Source: Lyophyllum atratum | Taxonomy: Eukaryota; Basidiomycota; Agaricomycetes; Agaricales; Lyophyllaceae | Assembly: GCA_014905825.1 (NCBI GenBank) | Contig: JACGCN010000001.1 | Coordinates: 4,402,001 to 4,466,000, forward strand | Reading direction: 5' to 3' | DNA length: 64,000 bases | Shown: one piece after another, positions 48,161-59,534 of the stretch | Layout: each line of letters starts with the position of its first letter | How positions within the stretch are numbered: position 1 is the first letter of the stretch | Translations under genes and position numbers: made by a program | Notes under the pieces: generated by a model | The model's input: the letters and a program-made list of their open reading frames with translations, nothing else | Told to the model about the DNA's origin: nothing | The model's database searches: none

Positions 48161-48928
48161 TTACTCGTAAGAAACGGTGCCATCGATCAAAAATAGCACA
48201 CCATTCAACCCCTAGAAAAGACAAGTTTGAGGGGTCCGGAGGAAAATATGCGCAGCATTATCGTACCTCTTTCATGCCAATAATCCGAACCCCATCTTCC
48301 AACGTGACCCGACTCCATTCTGGACCCTTCCCGTTGTTCTTGCTAACTGGTTTGAACGAAATAGTCTTCCCATCAAGCAGAGTAGGGTACTCCTGCAAGT
48401 CGAGCGTAATCGGTGATTTCTAGGAGTTCGATGGTGTGGGTAAGTCCGGGGTAGGGATTCCACCGGGCTGGGTACGTACGGGGATGATGTGAGCAGACAC
48501 CCATCGCTCGACGTTCCTCTTCGATATGCTCTCAAACTCCTCCTCTGTAATCTCAACATCATCGCCTGAAGGTGCAGTCTGAGTAGGTCCTTGGTGACTG
48601 GCGCCAGAACATGACGTCAAATCACCGTCGTAACGAGAAGTGGCTCGACTCACGGCTTGCGGGCTAGCGCCATAACCGCCTTATTCGTGGGCACAAATAC
48701 TGTCGAATTGACGCGAGGGTCCACAAAAATTGAACTAAGCTGTATCTCCCGAGCATAAGAATAGAATATCGAGGCTGTGGGCTCTATTGTCAGGAGATCC
48801 GCCAGCGTTGGCTTGGTGTGTGTCGTCGGTGAGTAGTCTGAGGGATTGTTAGACATGGGAATTTGCTGCTCTTGAGACGCAAAGGAGAGTAGAGGGGCAG
48901 CGAGGAGAGCAAGTAGCTGGAGACGCAT
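48161..48928 (-). CDS. Secreted fasciclin (FAS1) domain protein
   Basis: Exons complement(48654-48928, 48480-48597, 48267-48419, 48161-48211) give 198 residues. A signal peptide (MRLQLLALLAAPLLSFAS) precedes one FAS1 domain: TLADLLTIEPTASIFYSYAR, VNSTVFVPTNKAVMALARKP, ISKRNVERWVSAHIIP, ITLDLQEYPTLLDGKTISF and WSRVTLEDGVRIIG, ending NGVLFLIDGTVSYE. The TVFVPTN box and the H-I-I-P box are the two conserved FAS1 regions. Such proteins are secreted or wall-associated and mediate adhesion; no GPI signal is seen. The gene sits between two aldo-keto reductase paralogs and starts ~50 bp from a divergent TPR-like frame. Confidence 0.88.
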
Positions 48929-48980
48929 GTTTGATTCAGTGGAAAGCTGTGGCAAGCCTCGATGATCGATCAGTCTTGTT

Positions 48981-50040
48981 GTGGAGGTCGAACACGTGCT
49001 AAAGCAAATATTCATCAACCTCTTGATCCTGACCTCCATCTCGTACGCTCACAACTTGGCCAAACCTCCCAGAAACCGCACTACATTCCCGCAGAATCTC
49101 GTTCAGCAAGCAACCATGCTCTTGGATACCTTGAAGGAATTATTCTCGACTAGCGACGAGGTGTTCCCTGCACCCGAAGGCGGCATGATGAGCATCAACG
49201 AAATGAACGATCAGTCCGACGATCTAGCTAATCTCAGCGCTACCTTGCAGTACAACAAGGCAGCGGTCGAAGCGGCCCACTCAAGCGGTCATCCTTCTCT
49301 GGCTTCTTTTCTAGAGACCCTCTCTTACTTTCACGAGAATCGATTCACCAAGGTAGTTGACCCGTCCGATCTGAAAGAGGCTGTCCATCGTATGAAAACT
49401 GCGATCGATGCCACACCTGCAGAGGACACTGAGCTTCCTCTTCGTTACTCAGGTCTCGCGAGATATCTTGCACGGCTCTTTCGAGAGCTAGATGATCTAG
49501 CTTCTCTAGAGTTAGCTTTTAAGTACCAGCACCTCTCAGTTGCGGGTACACCAGAGGGCGACCCTGCCCTCTTGGAACGGATGACAGACCTGTCCGTATC
49601 TTATTCCGATAGGTCCGAACGACTGGGCGACAGGAATGATCTTGAAGAGTCTTTGAAGTGTGATATAGCTGTTGTCGCTGCTGTGGCCAGCGATGACCCC
49701 GAGCTGCCACGATAGCAGCAAAGTCTGGCTGCGTCATATGCTTCCTATTTCGATACCTTTGACGAAATTACGTCGCTCGAGTCTGCTTTACATTGGAATA
49801 GGTTCGCTGTGCAGAGCACACCCTCGGACATTCTGACTTGCCTTTCAGGCATGAATGTCCGGCTGTGCCTGTGACCCGCTACTTTGACAAAACTGGCAAG
49901 TCAGAGGACATCCAGTCAGCCATAAGATACGGCAGACTCCTCGCTCTTGACGCCACCCCAGTCCAGAGTCCTGAACGTGCTCAGCGCCACACCATTTTGG
50001 CGCTCGCATATTCTGGGTCCAATGTATCCACCGTACATCT
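48981..50040 (+). pseudogene. TPR-repeat (CHAT-associated type) protein remnant
   Basis: A 244-codon frame ends at a TAG at 49713-49715. It contains degenerate tetratricopeptide units such as DLANLSATLQYNKAAVEAAH, DLKEAVHRMKTAIDATPAED, DLASLELAFKYQHLSVAGTP and DLEESLKCDIAVVAAV. The same frame continues after the stop with ASYASYFDTFDEITSLESAL and then shifts near 49860 into RYFDKTGKSEDIQSAIRYGR. This repeat style is typical of the large agaricomycete TPR proteins that end in a CHAT peptidase domain; no CHAT domain follows. Similarity ends about 30 bp before the aldo-keto reductase copy B stop codon. One stop and one frameshift indicate a relic. Confidence 0.65.
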
Positions 50041-50067
50041 AAGTACTAGTACATACAAACGCAGCAC

Positions 50068-51668
50068 TCAAAGACGCCCATGAATATCCAGCGCCGGTCT
50101 CCCATAATTAACCTCCCCCTCCGGCTTATTCCCCAAAATCCCCTCAATCTTCTGCATAATCTCCTCCGTCAACCTCCCCAACACCTCCACCGCCTCCAAA
50201 TTCTCCCTCAACTGCTCCTTACTCGACGCACCAAGAATCACCGTCGACGTGTTGGGGTTCTTCGCCACCCACGCGAGGGCGAGCGCGGTGGGGGTGGTGT
50301 TCAATTCGTCCTTGGCGAGTTGGGTTAGGGCGCGGACTTTGGCGATTTTGGATTGGCCGGAGGGGAGGAGGAGGGAGTCGACGGTGGATTTGAACATGGC
50401 GGTGGTGGCGAAGCGGGAGCCTTCGGGGATGCCGTCGTTATACTATGTGGGGAGCGTGGTTAGGTGCGGAAGGGTGGAGGTGGGGGGGAGGGTACGGACC
50501 TTTCCGGTGAGGAGGCCGCTGGCGAGGGAAGACCAGGTGGTGGTTCCGAGCCCGTATTTGCGGTAGAGGGGGCTGTGGGTAGCTTTAAGTACTGAGTGTG
50601 GATAAAAAAAGCTCGGGTATAGCTTACTCGTATTCCTTCTCAGGGCGCTCACGGTGGAACATGCTACACCCCCCGTCAGCACTTTTCCTAAAACCAAAGA
50701 AAGGGGAAAAAAACGCAACGCACTTGTGTTGACACTGCTCCGCAATCGGACCCATCAAGCCCAGCTTATCAGCCACATCTACACAGCAAAACCATTCCTC
50801 AGCCACGACAACTCAGCCCCACAACGAATTTGGATGTGACACGTACGGAAAGCCTCCTCGATCTCCCGCGCGCTCCACTCTGAGGTCGCCCAGTAGAACG
50901 CCCAACCTTTCTCGATGATATAGTTGAACGCCCGCACGATCTCCTCCATCGGGACTATATGCGCCCCCCCAAAGAAAACAGTCAGCTCTGCCTTCCTACC
51001 CATGCCGGATGTTTAATGCAGGACGTACCGGTGTGGTCAGGCCGGTGCGCGAACATGACATCAACGTAGTCGAGCCCGAGCCGCGCGAGACTTTCTTGCG
51101 TGCCTTCGATGATGCTTTCAAAAAGTAGTCCAAATCACCACACGATCCGGGGCGGAAAGCTTAGAGGATATATGTATACGCACTGCTTCCTCGACAACCC
51201 CCCATCGTTTGGGCCCTTCCTCAACCCCCAGAAAAGCTTCGTCGTCACCACCAGATCCGTCCTGCGCAGCCCCAGCTCTTTCAGCACGCGGCCCCTACAC
51301 CACACCACATCAGTCTCTCTCTTCTTCCAAATAAAAGAGACGAGGAGGGAGGACGTACATCTCGAGCTCAGACTTCCCGGCAGCATACGCCTCAGCCGTA
51401 TCAAACATGTTGATCCCAGCGTCGAACGCGGTCTTGATGATCTCTTTGACGGGATCGCCCGTGACCGAGCCGCCCAGGGTCAGCCCTGCCCCCCGCAAAA
51501 GAAATGAGTTACACCGAAGAGAGGGGAAGGGGAAGGGAAAGGGAGGAGGGACGCACATCCACCGAGGGAGAAGACGGGCACGCGCAGACCGCTGGGCCCG
51601 AGCCGGCGGAAGGGCATGTTCTTCGGGTCGAATTCGTGTAGTACGACTTGTTCTTCAGAGGGCGCCAT
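50068..51668 (-). CDS. Aldo-keto reductase, KCNAB (Kv beta) type, copy B
   Basis: Starts MAPSEEQVVLHEFDPKNMPF at 51668 and is split by several canonical introns. Core blocks are LRVPVFSLGGWLTLGG, AFDAGINMFDTAEAYAAGKS, RRTDLVVTTKLFWGLRKG, FYWATSEWSAREIEEAF, KLGLMGPIAEQCQHN, MFHRERPEKEYEPLYRKYGL and TPTALALAWVAKNPNTSTVI, ending RPALDIHGRL. The catalytic Asp, Tyr, Lys and His of aldo-keto reductases are present. It is closely similar to copy A along its length. Codon use here is more G/C-ending and the introns more C/G-rich than in copy A. The gene has a TATA box 55 bp upstream. Function: NADPH-dependent carbonyl reduction, substrate unknown. Confidence 0.9.
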
Positions 51669-51720
51669 CTCTATCTTGATCGGAGGGGATGGGAATTAGA
51701 ACGCCCCTGCCCTCGCGTGT

Positions 51721-51728
51721 ACTTATAC
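51721..51728 (-). promoter_or_regulatory. TATA box of aldo-keto reductase copy B
   Basis: On the minus strand GGGGTATAAGTAC lies ~55 bp upstream of the ATG at 51668, next to a C/G-rich GGCGGGG box. Confidence 0.5.
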
Positions 51729-52227
51729 CCCGCCCGCGCCGTGCCTGTACGCGCATGATGGGATGACAGAGACGGACTCAAGGATGACGCGTATACGAGG
51801 GACCATGTGGCTTATTCATGCATGCGGGCGAGTTGTGTTATCTGATCTTGATAAATATAGAGCTCGCTCGCGGCTTTGATAAGGACCAGAGGTTTCGTTT
51901 GGGTGGAGTACCTTCAGTAAGAACGAGAGCGTTGGTGGTGGGTATGGGAAGGGTGCATATGAACGACGATGGGGAGGGCGCGGGAGACTTTTCGGGGAAC
52001 GGTCCAGTCAGCGAGAGTAGATTCCTAATCCAACACGAACGTACTCGAGTGCAAACTACCCCCGTCCGAAATCACAAATCAACTCAACTCCAACATCAAC
52101 GTTGCTGAGCAAGACCCGTCGCGACGAACCTCGGTTACTATTACTATTAGAGCTGGGGACGAGGCTCAGGAGGAATTCACGCAGCGCTGCTGTGAAGGTG
52201 AGCGTGGGTTGTGGGAACCCAATGAAG
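51729..52227. other. Intergenic
   Basis: Nothing recognised between the aldo-keto reductase promoter and the tRNA gene. Confidence 0.5.
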
Positions 52228-52326
52228 TCGGGTATGGTGTAACGGCTAACATTGCCGCCTCTCATAACGCAATACGGCAAGTTCGGAGTGTCGCGGCAGC
52301 TCGGGGTTCGATTCCCCGTACCCGAA
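52228..52326 (+). tRNA. tRNA-Glu (anticodon CTC) with a 27-nt intron
   Basis: The acceptor stem TCGGGTA pairs with TACCCGA, followed by discriminator A. The D-arm contains TGGTGTAACGGCTAACA (A box), and the T-arm is CGGGG-TTCGATT-CCCCG (B box). The anticodon stem GCCGC/GCGGC encloses C-T-CTC-A. Anticodon CTC is at 52261-52263, and an intron of 27 nt at 52265-52291 sits one base 3' of the anticodon, the canonical position. The body matches eukaryotic tRNA-Glu. A TTTT Pol III terminator follows at 52329-52332. Confidence 0.95.
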
Positions 52327-52339
52327 ACTTTTATCACTT

Positions 52340-52800
52340 GGCCCAGGGATTCCAAAGAATGGAAATGCCTGATACTTTTATACTTTTTTCTTCAGGAAAG
52401 AAACCTTGCAATCTGCACCAAGCCTGCAAATTGCTTCTATCCTGTACTTCGGAAATTCGCCTCAATATTTTCGTTGACAGGACCTTGAGCCTTTCAAACC
52501 TCTCAACGTGGGACAGCGCAAGGCTGTGTCGATATAAAGGCAAAGTTGGATGGTCCAGGGGTACCCCCTCCAATGCAGCTTGGTTATACTTAAGAGCAAA
52601 TTTCAAATCCTTGATATCCCCAAGTCTGCGGTACTGAACAGTATGAGAAATGGCGAGGTTGAACTGATAAACTGGAAGCTTTGGATGATCCGGCCGTATC
52701 GCCTCGACTACATCCTGCTCCAGTCTAATGGTTTCCTCAAGGTCTTTGAGGTTGCCATATCTGTGATATAACGTGAATTGAGACGCGACTGGTCATGTGA
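52340..52800 (-). pseudogene. TPR-repeat (CHAT-associated type) fragment
   Basis: On the minus strand one frame reads RYGNLKDLEETIRLEQDVVE, HPKLPVYQFNLAISHTVQYR, DLKFALKYNQAALEGVPLDH and LPLYRHSLALSHVERFERL, before a stop. These are consecutive TPR-like units of the type found before CHAT domains in agaricomycetes. A TGA blocks the upstream side and no other exon joins. It is the same family as the relic at 48981-50040 but on the opposite strand. Confidence 0.65.
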
Positions 52801-52910
52801 CTGGTGGAATGGCCTGCCCTGATGAAAATGCTTGACACGTACGGACGACCATCACTCACGATCTTCTTGTAAATACATACCAATCTCTGAAGCCGGATTC
52901 ATAGGACGCG

Positions 52911-54889
52911 ATGGTTTGTTCGAAAGTATAGAAATGAGCGTTAACTGATTATGATTCCAGGTCGTTTTAGCAGCTTCCATATGTACAAAAGGCGGAAAAC
53001 GTGAGTTCCCTAGCATCTCCTCATTACACATCCTCATGCCCAGCACCCAGCCGTCATCTCTCGGCAATTCCGTGACATGACCCGCACCCGGATCGAGTCC
53101 CTCCTCGCCTCCTTCCCCAAACTAATCCCCACCAACACGCAACACACCTCCGTCGAAACCTCTGACGTCCGCTACGTCTACCAGCCCCTCGAAGACCTCT
53201 ACATCCTCCTCATCACCAACAAAGCCTCCAACATCCTCCAAGACATCGACACCCTCCACCTCTTCGCCCGCGTCGTCTCCGACATGTGCCGCACCGCCGA
53301 CGAGCGCGAGATTCTGAAGAATGCGTTTGAGCTGCTGGGCGCGTTTGATGAGGTGGTGAGTATGGGGTATCGGGAGAATGTGAACCTGATGCAGGTGAGG
53401 AGCGTGTTGGAGATGGAGAGCCATGAGGAGAAGATCCAGGAGATCATCGCCAGGGTATGTACCCCCCCCCTCCCCTTCTCACGCCCTTCCCTGACGCTGA
53501 CCCACCCCTCTGCGTGTAGAACAAAGAAGCAGAAGCAAAGGAAGAGCTCAAACGCCGCGCCAAGCAGCTCGAAATGCAGCGCCGCGAACAACAACGGCGC
53601 ACCGCCGGCTCCGGCGGGAGCTCCTACCTCGGCGTCGGCGGGGGCGGGGGCGTCTCAGGAGGGTACTCCCCCGTCCCCCAGCGCTTCGACGCCCCCGAGG
53701 CCCCGTCCCCCATCACGCGCGCCACGCCGTCCCCCGCCGCGAGGGCCCCGGCGTTCAAGGGCTCGGGCATGAAGCTCGGGACGAAGAAGACGAAGCAGGC
53801 GGAGCTGCTGGATGCGCTTGGGGGGGACGTGTTGGCTGCGTCGTCGATGGAGGTGGGGGAGATGCCGGGTGAGGTGGTACAGCCTTCGCCGGCTGCGCAT
53901 GTGCAGAAGGGTAATGAGGGGAGGGGGAGTGTGCCTGAAGTCGAAGCGGAGAGGTACGTCTTTTATGCTTGATGTGGACTTGATACTGACGACCCCTCCC
54001 TTGCCTGCAGCGTGCACATAGCGATCAAAGAACAAATCTCCGCCTCCCTCCTACGGGACGGCGGCCTCCGATCCCTCGAAATCAAAGGCGAGATGAACCT
54101 CCTCATCACCGACCCCGCCCACGCGCACCTGCGCCTCACGCTCTTGCCGCCTACCATCACGGATCTGCAGTTCAAGCAGCACCCGAACGTCGCGAAGTTT
54201 GGGGGGCGGAGGGGAGGGTGGTGAGGCTGAAGGAGGCAGGGAGGGCGTGGCCGGTGGGGCAGAGCCTTGGGGTGTTGAAGTGGAGGTATGTGGGGGTGGA
54301 TGAGAGTGTTGTGCCTTTGTCGAGTGAGTTTTGGTTCTCCCTTTTTTGGGGGGTTGGTGGGAGGGTGTGATGCTGATCTTGACCTTTGGGGGCTAGTCAA
54401 CTGCTGGCCTTCGACCTCGAATGATGGGACGTGTGAGGTGAGTATCGAGTACGAGCTCGAGAATGAGAATGTGGAGCTGTACGACGTGGTCATATCCATC
54501 CCACTCCCGTACGTCCCCCCCCCCCCCTTCCCTCATCCTACCCCCCTAACCCCCCTCCCCTCCCCTCCCTATCGCACAGCGCCGGCTCCTACCCAACCGT
54601 CTCCTCGCACACAGGCGACTGGACCCTCGACCCCTCCTCGCACTCCCTCGCCTGGTCCATCCCCCGCATCTCCTCTTCCCCCTCCTCCCCTGGTGAAGAG
54701 GAGGAAGACACACGCGTGGGCTCGCTGATGTTCACGGTGGGTGGGGACGATGCGGGCGCGTTCTTCCCTGTGCGGGTGGCGTTTGTGGGGAGGGGGAGCG
54801 TGGCGGGGGTGGGGGTGGAGGAGGGGGAGGGGGAGGTGAGGGTTTCGGTGGATAGGGTGGTGGGGAGTGAGGAGTATTTGGTTGTTTGA
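52911..54889 (+). CDS. RET2: Coatomer subunit delta (delta-COP)
   Basis: Exons 52911-52913 (ATG only), 52961-53000, 53051-53454, 53520-53953, 54011-54323, 54397-54508, 54580-54889 give ~538 residues. The N-terminal longin domain reads VVLAASICTKGGK, VISRQFRDMTRTRIESLLAS, VRYVYQPLEDLYILLITNKA and SNILQDIDTLHLFARVVSD. A linker carries KEELKRRAKQLEMQRREQQ and KLGTKKTKQAELLDAL. The C-terminal mu-homology domain reads IAIKEQISASLLRDGGLRSL, LRLTLLPPTITDLQFKQHPN, VNCWPSTSNDGTCEVSIEYE and LYDVVISIPLP. It is a COPI coat subunit for Golgi-to-ER transport. Within exon 5 the frame fails at a G-rich run (about 54198-54215): sequence before and after is conserved but offset by one base. Either the assembly lacks or gained a G, or the allele is broken. 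Confidence 0.92.
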
Positions 54890-55027
54890 GGGGGTGGAGA
54901 GGTTTTTTTGTGGGCGTGGTGGAGGAGAATAGAGATAGAGGTGGTTTTGATGGATTTGAGAGGTGTTTTGGGGAGACGCGTGTGGGAGTAAGGACTGTTT
55001 GCTACGCTTTGAGAGAGAGGGGAGTGA
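54890..55027. other. delta-COP 3' flank
   Basis: G-rich strand bias continues after the stop; nothing else seen. Confidence 0.4.
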
Positions 55028-55030
55028 AGA

Positions 55031-55630
55031 CTTCCAGCTTCTCGCCTGGCATTGGATCAATTCTGACCTAGTCGAGCGTTCCTCCCTCGATGGCCACGTT
55101 CATTGGGGCATAGATAGCTCGTCATTCAACTCTGAACTATTCACATTCCAAACGAAATATTGCTATCAACGTGCAGTTCGGACGACTGTGTATCATATGA
55201 AGAGACCCTCATGATTCATAGACTTCAGAGCTTGACGTCCAGCTTCTCGCCTGGCATTGGATCAAGCGGCTTTCTAACCTGGTCGAGCGTTTCTCCCTCG
55301 ATGGCCACGTTCATTGGGGGTAGGTAGCTCGGGTTCGGCTCCGAACAAGTACATTCCCAAGTGAACTATGGCTATCAACGTGCAGTTGCAGTTCGGACGA
55401 CTGCATATGAAGAGACTCTCATGATTCATAGACTTCAGAGCTTGACGTCCAGCTTCTCGCCTGGCACTGGATCAAGCGGATAGCTTTCTGACCTAGTAGT
55501 CGAGCGTTTCTCCCTCGATGGCCACGTTTATTGGGGGTAGATAGCTCGCATTCGACTCCGAACAACAACGAACTATTGCTATCTATCAACGTGCGGTTCG
55601 GACGACTGCATATGAAGAGCCCCTCATGAT
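55031..55630 (+). repeat. Three-copy ~205-bp tandem repeat
   Basis: AGCTTCTCGCCTGGCA-TGGATCAA starts at 55036, 55241 and 55451, so the units are 205, 210 and ~180 bp. Each continues with GTCGAGCGTT-CTCCCTCGATGG, CCACGTT-ATTGGGG, TAGCTCG, GCTATC-AACGTGC-GTTCGG and ACGACTG-ATATGAAGAG. Copies 1 and 2 also share CATGATTCATAGACTTCAGAG. The array fills the space between the convergent delta-COP and MFS transporter genes and touches the transporter stop codon. Confidence 0.92.
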
Positions 55631-58294
55631 TTCATGCAATAATGACCTTCTCCGACGACCCCCGCGGCTCCGCCAAGTCGGTGTCGTGTACCAAGCCCAT
55701 GCGGCTCGTGCCGTATCCATGCACTTCGAGGTAGGCTCGGAACTAGCCCCAAAGCCAAGTTGCCAAGTTCAGCTCAGTGGTTCCGGGGTAGCTGTGTACT
55801 AAGACGGCGACTTACCTCCCTGTCCTCGCGCGCCATGCCGTCGGGGGTTAAGGGCTGGATGAAGAAGAAGGTTACGAGGGCGCTGAGGAGGGCCAGGGCT
55901 AGGTGCACGCCATTACAGTGAGACAACATCCGGGCTTGCGGGGGGTAGACGAGACGTACCGCTGCCGATCCAGAAGGGGCCTGTGTTGCCCCGCAGCGAG
56001 TCGGGGCCTCCGAAAGCTGTGGAGAGGATAAATTCAGATGATACGTCCGACTCAGACAAGGCCACACCGGGACTGACCGTCTATTATGGGCGGGAATACT
56101 TGTGCATGGGAGTCGCGTAATGTAGTGAGCTTGGGGTCCTCATTCCAACAGTGAGGGACTGAGGCACTCACGCCAAGTCCCGATGAAGGCGCCTAATTTC
56201 CCAGTGGCGGCTGCGACGCCGAAGAACTGGCCTCGGACGGCGGTGGGGCAGCTTTTGCTCGCGAGGATGAAGGTGCAGTTGCCGGGGCCGAATTCGCCGA
56301 AGCTTAGGAATATGCCGTAGACGACCTGTGCGGGGGTCAGTGGCGGCGTGGAGTTGAGTGGGATGGACGCGCACGGCGAAGGCGGGGATGTGGTTTGTGA
56401 GTCTTTTTAGGAGGTGTGGATCAGCGTCGAGTTAGTTGTGGGCGCGTTGGGATTACTTTAGGTAGAACCCGCTCATGAAGAATCCGATGATGGCTTGCAA
56501 GAGGAGGCCGACGATCTTTGGTGGGGGGGGGGGGTCAGATGACTCGATGCCGGGATGAACGGGACTACAGACCAAGGTGTGCTTCGGTCCTAGGTAGTCA
56601 ATGACAAAGGCTCCCAGAATTGTTCCTGGAGGCGCATGGAGCGGGGGATGAGGAGAGCCGGGCGGCCCCAGAGGATGGAGGTCTGCATACCTGGCATGTA
56701 GAACAAGCTGAGAGGTGGGGATAAGACGGTGTTCATGGAGTACCAGGGGTTTCCGAGACGTACTTTATGATGACGTTCCAACCGAACACGATATTGAGGT
56801 CCGTGGATCCACCAGTAACGCTAGGGAACAACAAAGCATGGGTACTGATTCCGTGAATAAGTTTCCAACTTACTTGTTGACAATAGTCGACGAGTATATG
56901 CCAAACTTCCAAGTGGGTCAGTACGATCACGAGTAAAGCTGGACTCGGGAGCCTCACCGGGTACACAATCATATCATACAGGAACCCATACACGAGGGAT
57001 CCCGGTCAACAAAGCTCAAGTCGCGTATCGTACCGAAGGACTCACCATACGAATGAAATGGCAGCTAACGAGCGTCCATAGCGCCGCCACACGAGGATGT
57101 ACGGTATCCGCGCGTGTTTCATGGAGTCCTTCTTGTACCGCACCGGCTCATCCATGCTTAACCGCCAAAGAAACACGCCAAGTGCCGGGACGATGCCCAA
57201 GCCGAGGGAGAGACGCCACACGGCGTGCAGGTGGTTAGGGCCAAGACTTCAGCGAGCATGAGACGATGTATGGAAACGATGGACATGGGGGGTGCGTACA
57301 TCCGGAAGAGGACCAGAGGAACGAACGCAGCGATGACAAAACCGAAATCGATCATGGTATCTGTCAAGATAGAAACATAAGCAGTACTCCTCCCGGGTCA
57401 CATATGTGCATCCGACAGCGTACTGGTAGAGAGGGCGAGCCAACGATGCCATGCTCCCTTGCTTATTCCCGGTTCTTCGGACTGCTCGGAGGCAGAAACG
57501 GAGCCGCATGGATATTCTGCGCCTAATCCAATGCCGAGGAAGAAGCTGAACGTGGTGGGTACTTGAGCCCTGTCCATAGGTAAAACTTCGACTGGCGGCT
57601 TACCGCATTGCACTGAGCATGCTCAGAAGCCCGCCAACATTGCCGTGTGCGCCGGAGGAGGACGCAGAGAGGCCAGAAAAGAGGAGGATGAGTGCCGAAG
57701 CTGACATCTGCTCGAATATATTCCTGGGAATGTTTTTGACGTGGAATTGACTCCCTGTACGTACCATACCGAATTTTCTTCCCATTTTATCAGACAGGTA
57801 ACCTTCCGCGGCTGGTTAGATTTTGAACGACAATTGAACAGAAGCGAAATTGGTTCCCACCGAATAGAATCATGCCGACTACGAATCCGGCGAACCCCAC
57901 GCTCCTGACGACTGTGCTGTAGTTGTGATGCGATAAAGCCTCCTCCCCGTATATGCGGGTCAACACTGTCATGACGAACTTTGAGAGGAGACCCATCAAC
58001 CCAGAAGATCTTCATTTACGAGTACCCACTAAGTGAAGCATGAGATAAGTATACCGAGCGCGACATGGATTCTAGCAGCACTCACCGCTCCCAATGACGC
58101 CATTAGCATACCCTATCCAGGGGAAGCAGAGGTTAAGCAATAACCTCTCGATGAAAGGTCAAGATTACCATCAGAGAACAAGGCAGTTCCGCAACTTTTC
58201 GAAACGAAGAGTGAGTTCGTGGCCCGATGCTGGATAGTGAAATCACATACGCGAAAATCAATGAGACCTTTTGGATTCGCGCTTTCAACGACAT
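55631..58294 (-). CDS. MFS transporter, GIT1/PHO84 (glycerophosphoinositol or phosphate) type
   Basis: Many short exons on the minus strand assemble into a 12-TM-like protein. In order: [170 protein letters not shown] and [15 protein letters not shown], ending [11 protein letters not shown]. The GEYPCGS, SD-xGRK and GN-FILASK motifs fit the phosphate:H+ symporter branch that contains GIT1 and PHO84. Substrate and exact exon ends are not resolved. The first ATG I can support is at 58294; the frame is open to 58339, and a short upstream exon is possible. Confidence 0.85.
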
Positions 58295-59534
58295 GTCAGT
58301 GGGTGGTTTCACGGTGGACTTAAGAATGCCTGTGGGCACTCTCAGCTTGGTACAGGTCCTTGCTTCTAGACAGCCGTGTCGTGCGGGGTCATGACTCCTG
58401 AACTATATATTTCTCGCACGTTTGCTTGTCCAAGTCCTGTCCATCACGCCTTCTTCCACAGGCCTTCTTTCTTCGACTCGGATGGCATGAATTCCGAGCT
58501 ATCGTTATCTGATGGTCGCGATGAAGCATGGGAAGGGGAAAAGACATACTGTCATTGGGTCACTTGATACCTCAGCTTGAGGTCATAGTTCGATAAACAC
58601 GTAGAGGAACAGAGACAGAGCGACGCGCGCGGATCCTGTTCTTGATCTGATAAGCTTGTCAGGATAGAAGACGAAGCATTCATCGACGTCTTGTTTCTTC
58701 AACCAGATTATCTGATCATGACCGTAAAGCCACAGTTTGCATTCTTTGTAGATCTTCCCATGAGCCGGTAGAATGATTGAAACCCATTCGGAGTATATCT
58801 AGAATGCGAATAGCTATTAGCATCACGGCTGGAGCAGTTCAAGAGACTTCATGTTGGAAAAGGATGTCGGTGAGGTTTGTGGTACTTTACCACACGGTAG
58901 AGAAGGTTTCAGCTGAGATCAAAAAATTTCCGCATGACGCTCAGGTTGATCCTGTTTCGGGAAAATGTTGTGCGCAGAAACCTGCTTCATAGAATGCGGA
59001 TGTCATTATGGCTCTGATACGTCTGTTGGATGTTTTGGGAGGTCTGAACGCGGTTTTCTGGAAAAAAGACGCGCTGGGAGCCAGGAACGAGGCCCGATAT
59101 GACTTGCTCTATTGCATGATGTTGTGGAGATCAAGAGGATGCCGAAGAACAAGGTTCTGAGCGTGCTAATCAGCGTTATGTGGCGACTAATATTCCTAGC
59201 CATACGTACCTGGCCATGGCTCAAGTCAAGTGGAGAAGGAAATATATAAACTCAGAGTACCGTGACACCCCTTCGAAGTTCGAACCAATGCCGTTTCCGT
59301 TCACTTATCGATAACGAATCCGAGGGTGCTCCTACTAAATTTCAGTGTATATTGTTCCAAACAGAGTTGCAGGGTACTGAGCGTATCACAACGAGATGAG
59401 AGTGCGTTACAGCCTGAGCACTGGGGGAGTCGTGGAGGTCAACGTGAGGTCAACTCGGAGTCACATGGCTGTGACCGTTGTTCAGACAACTAGCACGTGC
59501 ATGGTCACAGCGCGATCACCTTCTTTCTTCCACC
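58295..59534. other. Intergenic, divergent
   Basis: Separates the transporter and the next gene, which diverge. Only short frames; no RNA or repeat found. Confidence 0.4.
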
